A stretch of 64,000 bases of DNA, from contig CADCSX010000008.1 in NCBI GenBank assembly GCA_902805475.1, forward strand, positions 744,001 through 808,000. Direction: 5' to 3'. Position 1 is the first letter of the stretch. The number at the start of each line of letters is the position of its first letter. Positions 49,985 through 59,913 of this stretch are shown in pieces. A program made the translations under genes and the position numbers. Below the pieces are notes generated by a model. That model saw nothing but the letters and a program-made list of their open reading frames with translations. It did not search any database and had not been told where the DNA came from. This DNA is from Entonaema liquescens (taxonomy: Eukaryota; Ascomycota; Sordariomycetes; Xylariales; Xylariaceae).

Positions 49985-50195
49985 TAATTAAATAATAACC
50001 GTATATACTATTAAATAATACGTATTTAACATAAAGAAATACTTATATATTTTAAATTATATAAAAAACGCGTTTTTCCCGTTTTTTAATAATAAATAAT
50101 TTTTTTTTTAAATATTATTAATACATTAATCTCAATTTATTTATTTATTTATTATTACTTTATTATTATCCTTTTTACGTACATACTTACTAACA
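49985..50195. repeat. Right LTR of the nested element (211 bases)
   Basis: Second copy of the 211-base direct repeat. Its differences from the left copy are mostly transitions, as RIP would produce. Confidence 0.75.
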
Positions 50196-51565
50196 TTAAT
50201 ATAAATTATATATTTATTAAAAATAAAAAAATTAAAATTTTTAATATTTTTAAAATTAAAATTAAAATAACTAACATTTTTAATTTTAAAAAATTTTCTA
50301 TTACCATTATTAACATTATTATTACCATTACCATTAACGTTATTAACATTATTAACTTAAAGAATTTAATTAATAATTTAAATTAAAATTATTATAATAA
50401 TTACGAATTAAATATTAAAATTTAAATATTATTAAATTTAATTATTATTTCCATTATTTAAAATTATCGTAAATTACAATTTAACAAATTATAATTAAAT
50501 TATAATTCGGGAATATTTAATTAATTTAAATTTATTTAAAAAAATATATAACGTTTTAATAATAAAAAATAATTATTTAATTAATAATAATCGAGCAAAT
50601 AATATTATAAGAATTTAAACGATATTTAATATATTTAAAAATAAATATTAAAATTTAATTTTTAAAAATTGTTTTACGAACGGTATAAAAAATTATTTTA
50701 ATAAAAATTTAAATTTATTATTTAATAATTTTTATATAATTGGAAAACAAAATATTTAAAAATTATTTAAAACACGATTTAATCGTTTAAAAAATAAATT
50801 TAAAAAATCGAAACGTTATAATTTTAATAAAATAAATATTAATAATTTAATAAAAAACGGTAATATAAACGTTTTTAATAAATTAAAAAATAATTTTAAA
50901 TAATATTTTTAATATTTTTTTTTTTAATAATATAAAAAAATAAAAAATAATTTAAAAAACTTAACTTATTTAATTAAATAAATAATATTAACGTTATTTA
51001 ATAAATTTAAAATTTTATAAATAAAATTTTAAAAAAATAAAAAATTATTAATAATTTTTTAAAAAAATTACAAATTTATAATAAAAATAATAAAATAAAT
51101 AAAAAAAATATTAACATTAAAAATTAATGTTATATTAAAATAATAAATTTTATAAAATTAAAATAATTATTTTATTTATAATAATATTTAAAATAATAAT
51201 ATAAAAAATTATAAAATAATAAAAATAATAAAATTAAAAAAAATTAATTCTTAAATTATATCGATTAAAAAAAAATAAAAAAAAAAATAATACTTTAATT
51301 AAATAATAATTTAATATTTATAAAATAAAAATAATAATTAATAATATTATTATTTAATAAATTATTAATATAATTTATTAAAAAAAATAAATAAATAATT
51401 ATTAAAATAATTTTTAAAATAATTTTTTTTAATTTTTAAAATTTAATAAAGTTATTCGAAATTATTAATAATATAATAAAAAAAAAATAATTTTTATATT
51501 ATTAATAATTTTAATTTATTAAATATAATAATTTTAAAAATAATAAAAAAAATAAAATTATTAAT

Positions 51566-51696
51566 TATTATAAAATAATTAAATCTAAAATCTTAAAATT
51601 ATATAAATAAAGTATCTAAAGGAGAATTTAGCTCTAAGAGAATATTAGATATATGTGGGTACTAGTTTAGTGGGTCCGGTGGATCTTTCCACGACA
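51566..51696. repeat. Right LTR of the outer element (131 bases)
   Basis: Aligns to 37997-38127. Its inner end is fully converted to A/T (TATTATAA for TGTCATGG), while its outer end keeps the intact CCACGACA terminus. Confidence 0.87.
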
Positions 51697-51701
51697 ATGA
51701 G
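51697..51701. repeat. Target-site duplication, right copy (ATGAG)
   Basis: Five bases after the right LTR, identical to 37992-37996. Confidence 0.85.
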
Positions 51702-52748
51702 GTTTAACGGAATACGGGCAGATCCGCAAGATTAGGTTAAGACTTGCGAGCTTGTCTACGCCGCATAGTTGCAGCTTACAGTTATGCCAATTACGTACCT
51801 ATATGTCTATGTAGGTACCTATATATCCAGTGATGCGCGATAGCCGCTAGATAGCAATATATCTTAGCGAACCTGTCAAGCTGACGAGCAACTAGATTCC
51901 TACGTATAGATGGACGCTTGGCAAAGGCTTTTGTGTGATCACGCTACGTCTTTATTGGCCGTGCTCGTGATATCTAGCATCATATGCAGACTCCTTAATA
52001 TATAGTGACAACCCCACTCAGATTGTATGAAGCTCCTAGTATAAGCAGTCCAAGGATGTAACACTAATAAAGAAACAATTCTTTCGCGTAAGAAAAGGTA
52101 TTACGCGAGCTGATTCTTCACTCCACCATCGCTGGGGAATACCTGCATTAAGAACCTTATCCATAGGGCTGCATCTACTAAGGCACGTAGGGCATGGACT
52201 ATAAATAAGATCCTAGTTAGCAAGAGAATGACGATGCTGCTTATCTTTTATATAGATAACTAGGTAGGTAGCCTTATATCGTCATATTAGAAGCATGGCA
52301 GCTGACCTCTAAGTCACAAAGACATTACCATATTTTATTACGTGTCCCCCAACATGGTTATCTTAAGATAAATCGCCATTATAAGTACGTTTCTTTGGCT
52401 GTAAGTTTCATCATACTTAGATGTGCTTTATTTTTTAAACTTCACTTTGAACTGTCATTACCACTTTCCCTACATATTTGTTTTCGTGGACGCTTGAGAG
52501 GTTACAAGAGAGCGACAGATAAAAGATCAGAACGATATATCTTCGCGAATGAGTATGCTATTCAAATGTATACGAATGGTATAAGTATCAACAACTATCA
52601 GACCAAGCACGACCTACCGAAACGTACCGTCGCTCTCAAACCAATAGCAGTTCCCGTAACGCCTGGCTAAATCACCCTCTCAAGGCACAATAGCCACCCG
52701 AACGCCTCCAATCAAAGAGAAATAAAAAAGGAAAAGTAAAAGAAGAAT
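51702..52748. other. Intergenic region right of the retroelement
   Basis: Normal base composition resumes at once. There are TACCTA/TAGGTA motifs near 51795-51830. A 91-codon frame at 52395-52670 has no protein-like character, so I do not accept it. Confidence 0.45.
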
Positions 52749-53102
52749 CTAAAATGTCGACTTCTGGTGCTCTTCAATAAAGTCAGACCAGTTCTCGACT
52801 TCCTCGACATAGTTCTTACTCATATAGAAGAAGGAGCCCTTCTTGATGAGATCCATATCGAGACACTCCTCGATCTTCAGCGGTTTGGCATCCGCCTCCC
52901 GCCTACACGACCTGTGAAGATACGCCTCGAACGGCGGCATAAACTCCCTTGGGTCATAGATCCCGCGGGACGAGTCCGACTTGGACTTGCGTGGCATGGG
53001 ACTCTTGCGTTGATCGTTTTCTTTCTGTTTAAGCACTGCGTTCCTCTGTTCGGCACGCACGGCTGCTTTCTCCATGGCGATTCCCCTGCAATGTCTATCC
53101 AT
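52749..53102 (-). CDS. Hypothetical small charged protein (about 117 residues)
   Basis: A minus-strand frame from 53102 to the stop at 52749. The N-terminal third is Lys/Gln/Arg-rich (MEKAAVRAEQRNAVLKQKE, then PRKSKSDSSRG). The remainder has an ordered look: YDPREFMPPFEAYLHR, KPLKIEECLDMDLI and NWSDFIEEHQKSTF. I recognise no family. An ATG nine codons inside the frame (MEKAAV) is the better start by composition, and a TGCAG just upstream could be a splice acceptor from an earlier exon that I cannot place. It is probably a real gene, since the C-terminal part is not low-complexity, but support is only from the sequence itself. Confidence 0.5.
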   Translation of the reverse strand: MDRHCRGIAMEKAAVRAEQRNAVLKQKENDQRKSPMPRKSKSDSSRGIYDPREFMPPFEAYLHRSCRREADAKPLKIEECLDMDLIKKGSFFYMSKNYVEEVENWSDFIEEHQKSTF

Positions 53103-54167
53103 AGTTGCGTACCGTAGGTAGGTTTCTTTCTTGTTTAGGAGCAGTGGCTCACCTTATGATACGGTTATCTTTTCTACGCTTTCCTGGTATCTCACAGTTC
53201 AAGTATTTCCGCATCGAAAAACGGTTACCTTACAATGTTTAACGTCGCTCCCAAATGTCCTATAGTCCTCTGGTAAGTGTAATATACGTAAGCCTTGAGT
53301 ACGGAAAATACCCTGTAGATTTGGGACTTAAATACTATTCATCCTATGATCGAGAACAATTCCATTGGCATTCAAAGGGCTGGATGAAATGCTTGCCTAT
53401 TGTCCTTCAACAAATTCGAACAATCCATTATATGAAAAGCTTCGTAAATAGAAAAAGAATCTGAATGAGTATTGTAGCACTCACAAAGGTACCAATGTTC
53501 AAAGAAGCCCGCGATGTGACAGTCAGATCGCTTTGCCATACCTGGACCATACATTGCTTGGCCTATGCTCGGCGTATACTATGGCATTTGCAATTAAATC
53601 AACTGATTATCATCTCATAGACATATGGAGTGAATAAAGGTCATTATTCATTGACAATTTCCACTACTATCATCAAGCTATCCTCCCAGAACTAGACATC
53701 AATAATCAGCCCAGTTTATACCAGCTATCAAGGTAGCTCTTTACACCTAAACGCACGATGGCAGAAAATCCCGGCTTTAGCCAGATGTATCCAATATAAA
53801 ACGCCCCTTTGACCTATTTAACGTGAGAAATTGGTGTCATAAGCGTAGCGGAACGTGACACGTGAATATAATCATAGGTAACCTGCAAGTAGTAAACACC
53901 AAATCCTAGCCGCGGGGTGATATGGAGCTTAATGTCCTTCGCTCCTAGGCCAAGACCAATGTCAAAAATGGCCAGACCTCATATGCCTCTCATACGTAAA
54001 AAAAAGATAAGAGAAATGAACTAAATCTTGAGAGATATCAAGTAAGAGTAGCGAGCATAGCTCTCATCAAACCGGGCGGAGGTCCTACGAAGGCATGTAT
54101 GTTAGCCAATATTCCTCTTCTTTAGATAATCCCAATGGGAATAGAGCGAGTATAAGCGCACCTTCAC
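53103..54167. other. Intergenic region, no gene seen
   Basis: About 1.06 kb between the small hypothetical gene and the 3' end of the DUF8035 gene. Only short frames are present. Confidence 0.45.
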
Positions 54168-55817
54168 CTATCGATACTTAGGCACGCTAATGGACATCCT
54201 ACCTTTCTTGTCCTTCTCAAGGCGCACCCCACGCCGTGGCTCCTCGATCCTCTCGACTTGCTCCTCGTATAAGACAAGCTCCCCTGTCGGTAATCGTTCG
54301 GCCGAAACCAGTTCACGCTCGGTGCTGTGGCTGTGCGACCGGTGGCGGGAGTGGGAATGATGGTGATGATGCCGCCGTTCTGCTTTCAGTAGGTCGCGTT
54401 CCGCCTCTAAACGAGCAATTTCCATCTTGATATCCTTATCTGATCGCCGTCGATCGCTGACTAGAGCAAGGGGCCCCACGGCAACTTCTTCACTATATTC
54501 TCGGGGCTCTATGATGACAGGAGTGCGAGTCGTAGAAGTGGAGTGACTGCGACGACTACGTGCACTACGAGTAGGCGAGGTCTCTCGAATAAACGTCTCG
54601 TTGACGACCTCGACCGGCATTTGAGCAGCGGGTGCAACAGGCGCTGCGGTGTGGATGATCGCTGGCGGGGGAGCGGGCGCAGCAACAGGGGGTGGTGGAA
54701 GAGCAAAAAATTCTTCTCTTCTTTCTTCGACGAGACCTCCGGGAACGGAGCGAGCAGATGCGACTTCTTGTTCAGATTTCTTGTACTCTTCGCTTAGTTT
54801 GAGTAGGTCGTCGATATTCTGTTGTCCGAGAGCTTTTTGTACGACAATAACATTACCCTAAGGCGGTTAGATTAATGAGAAGATATTAAACAAATTTTTT
54901 TTTGAACTTACCTCCTCGACATATGGATAACCGAGATCAATGAGCGCCAGCTTGGAAATGAGTCGGACTGGAATCCGCGTCTTTCCTTTCTTGGGATACT
55001 CGCTCTTAACGCTCTTGACACTCTTGACTGTAACACTGGTACCTCCAGTGCTACTAGAATCGTCCGATGAGACAGAAGTGCGTGAAATGCTTCGGCTTCG
55101 GACACTGCGACTGCGATGCTTATGTCTCGATGCGCTACTATCGCGACGTTTCCTTAATTTCACAACGTCCCTCTCGTGAATACGCTCGGGATAAGCATGG
55201 TATTCCTCATCGCCGTAGCGATCAGGCTCAGAGATCTTGATTTCATCAAAGTCCCGCTCAGCGTATATTCTCGGGGGAGGTAGGGCTCTAGATCGGGGAA
55301 GGGGAATTGGTTTGTATGGATCGGGACGGTAATCGTCGCGATGGGAGGAGTGGGTATCGATTTCGTCCCTGTCATAAAGTCGCGGTGGGGGTCGTCTATC
55401 GAATGTATCAAGAGACGACTGTCGACGTAGTAGCTGTCCAGGTCGTCGCGGAGGGGAAGGTACATGGAATTCCCGTTCACGTTCTCGTTCAGCTCGCTCG
55501 CGGCCAAGAACAAGACGTCGCTCTAACTCGGGAGGTGGGGAGCGCCGAAAACGAGGACCTTCATCGTAATATCTTTTCTCGCGTGGGAAGTCATCCTCCC
55601 ACGGACGTGGTGCTCTTCGCTCGAATCTTTCATCCACAGATTTCTCACGGACCCGACCTCCAGGGCCGCGGCTGTAGTAACGGTCATGTTCCTCAAAGCG
55701 ATCTCTTTCGGCATTTTGCCGACTACGGTCACTCTCAACAGCGAATCGACTCTTGTCCCACCTCTCGCCATACGAATCACCGTAGGCTAGATCGTCATCT
55801 ACCCGCCTGTGCGCCAT
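54168..55817 (-). CDS. Arg/Ser-rich protein with DUF8035-type core
   Basis: Minus-strand exons are 54912-55817 and 54168-54857, 531 residues. The first 220 residues are Arg/Asp/Glu/Pro-rich (DRYYSRGPGGR, ELERRLVLGRERAERERERE) and look disordered. An RS-like stretch follows (RHKHRSRSVRSRSISRTS). The conserved core is KKGKTRIPVRLISKLALIDLG followed by YPYVEE and, across the intron, GNVIVVQKALGQQNIDDLLKLSEEYKKSE. This matches a fungal family with a short helix-rich domain of unknown function (DUF8035 as I recall it). After a Pro/Ala linker come RSARSRRSHSTSTTR, a coiled-coil candidate (DIKMEIARLEAERDLLKAER), a His-run and a basic C-terminus. Function unknown; the composition suggests a nuclear or RNA-associated role, by inference only. 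Confidence 0.85.
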
Positions 55818-57953
55818 GATAGAATGACAAAATTAAAAAAAAAAAAACAAAAACAAAAAAACAAGATTATCGAAAGGTATAGAAAGATCCTCTAGGAATT
55901 ATTTAGTCTGTAAAGTGATGTAAGAGTATAATCAGGCGATGGCTTGCTTCTAGTGTCGTAGTAGTTTTCGGGCTATGACGACAGCGGGGAAAGCAACTCC
56001 GGGATAAGTCGACGTATTAATTTGACAGCTTCAAAATTGCGCGCGGGGCAGCTTTTCGTGAAGGCCTAATAGTTCCACGCCGTAATGCACAAAGTCCAAA
56101 TGGACCGTTTTTGTTCTCCTCGGGGTTTTCGCACGTTCCTGCTGCGTGTGACCTCTATGCGACTATATCCGTCGCGGACTGACCGATGAACCTGATCAGC
56201 AGTCCAAAGGCGATGTAGTACCCTCACGGGTGCAGATTTGTAACAGGTGAGCTTATGCTCGTGTGTACTTGTGTGTATCTATATTGAAGATAGATACTAA
56301 CAGCTAGGTAGGAGTATCGTTGGGTTTATAATATATAGTCTCGATTAAACCTTGGCCAAAAAACAAAAAAAGTCTTGACAGAATTCAAGGGATGAGAAAT
56401 GACGACAAGTGGTTCAATGGGTGGAATTGAGTTTTGAATATTTGGAGGGGCAACCCGGTTCTTTAAAAATGATCATTACATCAGTGAACTGGTGATGGCT
56501 TAGCCCATCTCTTCATTAGCGCTGCATGAAAATACAAGCCAATACAGCCACGATGTACCCAAAGGCCCACACCTGAAGCAATACATGTACCGGGAGGGAG
56601 CCAAGACCAATCATGAATCTGAAGCAAGAGGGGCGTGACTTCTGGTCTATGTTAGTGTAACATCCAAACATCGAAGCTTCTATCATAAAAATTCCGTCAC
56701 CAGAGACATTTTCAAGTACTGTGCCTTTAGGTAATGTAGTATTTTATTAACTTGTACCTCTTTAGTTTCCAAAAACCACCCATCATTCATCATTCATCAC
56801 AATACGAGTAGAAGGGTAATAATTCTCTAATATCAAATAACAACACATCTACAGCATACAAAAGATCACATATAGTATAAGGATTCGTACTTCCTTCAAC
56901 ACCTTTCGCAGTAATTCAAAATTAAAATTGGGCAGCGCAGCCAGCTACCTATGGATCTACTTTTTCGTACAACGGTGAGATTCATCAAAGTTGCATTCTT
57001 CTCAATATATGGAAATACGTCTAGGCCATTGAAGTAACCAGGGCTGCGAGAACTACCTAATAAGAGCTGTTCACCGTTTAGGCACTTAATACTTAATAGT
57101 AAGCGATTTATCATAAAGGTTCCGCCGCCAATACGGTACGTGCCGATTATCCTTGATGAATAGAGCCGGGCATGGAATAGGTCGGAACGAAAGTACAAGG
57201 TTGACAGCATCGGAGAAAGATGATGTGTCCCATACCACCTACTAGTGCTTGCTAGTACTTGCTTTTCGTGGATCTCGACGGGATCTAGAATTTCGTGTTA
57301 TGACAGGTGGAGATGTTTCTAAGCTTCACTTCCAGGATATTGATGCCAAGATTTCAATGCAGAGTGACGTCGTTCAACTTCATTAAAGCCTCGAATCGAA
57401 CTCTTCATTCCACTTGGGCACCCCCAAAAAACGACAACGAATGTGGCTCGTGCTCCCCAACCAGATATTGTTTCTCTACGCGTTTTGGGGTTTGCCCTAT
57501 TCAAATCTGCATCCATCGTCGATGCAATTCCTCATTCGTAACGAGGTACGATGTAGTCGCGATATCCAAGTCCCATGATTTACCAAGCCAAGTCTCTGCT
57601 TTTCGCGCTTACGTGCGTACGTGCGTACATTCCCCAAGCAACCGTGAAACTCGAACCGCTGGGTCGTTTTGCCGACGACCACGCAATTCCTGCTGCCCAA
57701 CCAAGGCCGAACCTCAGACCTTACTTCGCCTAGTCAGGGGTCCTCGAATTAGGAAAAAAAAAAAAGCTTCACTGGTCTGTCAAAAAATGCATAATCTATT
57801 GATTGGCTGCTGGTTCCTATTGGAAAGTTCCATCCCTATGTTTCCCAGCGTCAAGTAAGGGTGGTTCGTCTGGCCGCAGTCGGCCGCGGCCCGTCTATGT
57901 TGTTTTTATTGATATTATACTACTAACACGACGACTTGTCATGGCATTCCCTT
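55818..57953. other. Intergenic region, no supported gene
   Basis: About 2.1 kb. An A-rich run lies at the DUF8035 leader (about 55835-55862). A 183-codon frame at 57307-57858 is Cys/Arg-rich and noise-like; I do not accept it. A short CGTACGTG repeat is near 57610-57628. Confidence 0.45.
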
Positions 57954-59913
57954 TCAAGCCGAAATCCGTACCTTGAATACCAAGGCTTGACTCTCGAGGC
58001 TATAACCGCTCTCATCAGAATACGGTAGCTTTCCACCATTCATAAACCCATTCTGAGTGATAAAGTCATTATCGCTTAAACTGAAGACATAAAATTCTCC
58101 ATTAGAAACGCCAGGATCAACAGGAACTCTTCCAATGGACTCCCACTTCTCGTTCTGCACAATATTATAGGTCAGCCTTAACATACTCTCGAACTGAATC
58201 ATATGAGCACTAGGGGGTGGCTTACCAATAGGTATTGGTCTTGGTCACCACCGTTGTGAACGCCGAACCGGTTCAGCTGCGCATTAACGTTGAAGTCAAG
58301 GAAGCTGCAATATTTCGCAGCCGTGATCTTTTTCTTGAGATCTCCACTCTTAGTTTTTGCAACATTGCAGTCAGTGCAATCATAGTCTCCGGCTGCCTTA
58401 ATATCTGTGGCGTCGGAGATGTCAAAGACATCGAGCTGGCGATAGACGGAAAGGGAACTATCAGCACCATGGCCAGCGCTCGAATCTCGAGATAGGATAA
58501 AGAACTGGCCGTTTTCAAGAGCGTGTATCTCTGATTGCGCAGCTGCTTTAGGATTCTTGGACTTCTTCGCCGTCGGATCATTATAGAGGGGCAGAGGCAC
58601 AACCCACTCCCCCGCGTAGACTGGTGCAAGTCGATTCGAAACATCGTACTTAAGGAATCTAGTGTGTCGCATGGTTTGCTTCTCTAAGCCCTAATACTAC
58701 TGTTAGCTTTTTCATAAAATAGCCAAGTCTTAATCCCTTGGTAGGTATCGCGCCCTAGAGATTGAGAGTTCCTATCATTCGTTCCGCCACGTCTTCTAAG
58801 ACCATAGGTTCACATAGCCGGGCGGAGTACTGCACTTACACCATCTTGGACAGTTGCGGCCTGCAAAAGCACCCACAACGACTTGCCGTCTTCCGAGACA
58901 GTGAGGCCCTCGAAACCTACATTTAGTTGATTTAGATTGTCTGTAAGTATCGTGAATACAGATCATAGGGGCTTACCATGATTATTGTCACGACCACTAT
59001 CAGGATCCGCGGGGTCTACATCGTCTCCTTCTCCATTGTCGATATAATGCGGCGGACTGTTAGCAGAGAACGAAGTTTTACCATTGCGGACCGGTACGAT
59101 TGCGTCGTTTGGACGAATTGCGCTGAGCATCTTGCCGTCGGGACCGAACAGATCTAATTAGTCACATTAGTGAAAGGCCCTTCCTAGTTCGGTTATAAAG
59201 TCGAAACTTTCATACATATATAAGGACCATATTCATCAGACACCCAAAAGCTGGAGTCGTCATTCACATGGAGTCCCTCTGCATCGACAGGGATACGTTT
59301 ACCACCTGGTCCATCTCCTCCGAAGCCGTCTCCCGTGTAAGTAGCAACGGGAAGATCGGGAAAGCCGGAAAATGAAATGTGACCTTTGGCGTCGGCATCT
59401 AACCCGGTGCAAGGTGTCCCATCAGGCCCGGAGAAGAGTATTGTATCTAGATACTCAAAGTATAAGTTTGGGCCCGATGGATTATCCACGGTTGCATCAG
59501 GCTTCGGTGTGAAGATAATATTAAACTTGTGGACTCGGGGATTGAAGTTCAGTGTCCCTTGAGTGTTCCTAGTATTGTTTATTGGCACCTATCATCGTCA
59601 AATCAGTGTGCGCCACTTACCAGCCCCGATCAGGCAGTGACCACAATACGCCTGAATAACTTCCATTGCCAAGCTTCTTCCAAGCACCCGAATCTAGGTG
59701 TATAGAGGAACCCAGTCCGCCGAGCGTGTCGCCGAATTTGTCGACCACATCAGAGCCAACATAGCCGTAGCCAGCAAGCTCCTCGTACTCGTAAGTTATA
59801 CCATTGCAAGTGGTCTTATTCACGCTCGATGATGCATTATCACTAGCTCGACATTTTACAGCAGCACCAATAGCGCTGACGGCTAGGGAGGCTGTAAGTA
59901 AGAGAACGTTCAT
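57954..59913 (-). CDS. Secreted esterase-like protein of the phytase-like domain family
   Basis: Minus-strand exons are 59621-59913, 59216-59568, 58977-59153, 58840-58916, 58226-58690 and 57954-58154, 521 residues with consistent phases. The ATG at 59913 opens a signal peptide (MNVLLLTASLAVSAIGAA); one 12 codons upstream is possible. The sequence shows GYGYVGSDVVDKFGDTLGGLG, WSLPDRGWNTQG, RIPVDAEGLHVNDDSSFWVS, DEYGPYIYLFGPDGKML, NNHGFEGLTVSEDGKSLWV and SEIHALENGQFFILSRDSS. This is the beta-propeller-like fold named 'esterase-like activity of phytase' in fungi and bacteria. The cysteine pairs CTDC and the KCRASD region suggest disulphides. Extracellular or wall location is likely; the substrate is unknown. 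The gene is intact. Confidence 0.88.

Larger units (their letters stand above)
44049..50195. mobile_element. Nested LTR retrotransposon inside the outer element
   Basis: Two direct copies of a 211-base sequence lie at 44049-44259 and 49985-50195, alignable without gaps and differing mainly by C/T and G/A changes. The total span of about 6.15 kb suits one LTR element. The left copy starts TGG and the right copy ends ACA. The flanks (ATTAA on the left, TTAAT or a shifted ATTAA on the right) are too AT-rich to prove a target duplication. The interior keeps visibly more G and C than the outer element, for example around 44400 and 46350, so it was hit less or later by RIP. No intact frame is present. 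Confidence 0.75.
37997..51696. mobile_element. RIP-degraded LTR retrotransposon (13.7 kb including a nested element)
   Basis: The element is bounded by two direct repeats of exactly 131 bases (37997-38127 and 51566-51696), with TGTC at the left end and GACA at the right end, and flanked by a perfect ATGAG duplication. The interior is almost only A and T. All frames are closed within short distances, and the one 63-codon frame (40431-40622) is compositional noise. The extreme loss of G and C, with LTR differences mainly G-to-A and C-to-T, is the mark of RIP. Without the nested element it is about 7.55 kb, a normal LTR-element size. I cannot tell gypsy from copia, or the orientation, from what is left. 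Confidence 0.88.

Noticed and set aside
38150..51565. Mitochondrial DNA insertion or regional centromere as the cause of the AT block
   Set aside because: Paired LTRs with a perfect 5-base target duplication and a nested LTR element explain the block. No mitochondrial gene or tRNA is seen. A centromere built of such elements cannot be fully excluded, but one 13.7 kb element is no evidence for it.
52395..52670. 91-codon open frame right of the retroelement
   Set aside because: No recognisable feature, no supporting context.
54236..55819. Plus-strand frames opposite the DUF8035 gene
   Set aside because: Shadows of an Arg/Ser-rich coding region on the minus strand.
57307..57858. 183-codon open frame
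   Set aside because: No domain, irregular Cys/Arg-rich composition, no plausible homology, overlapping frames on the other strand.
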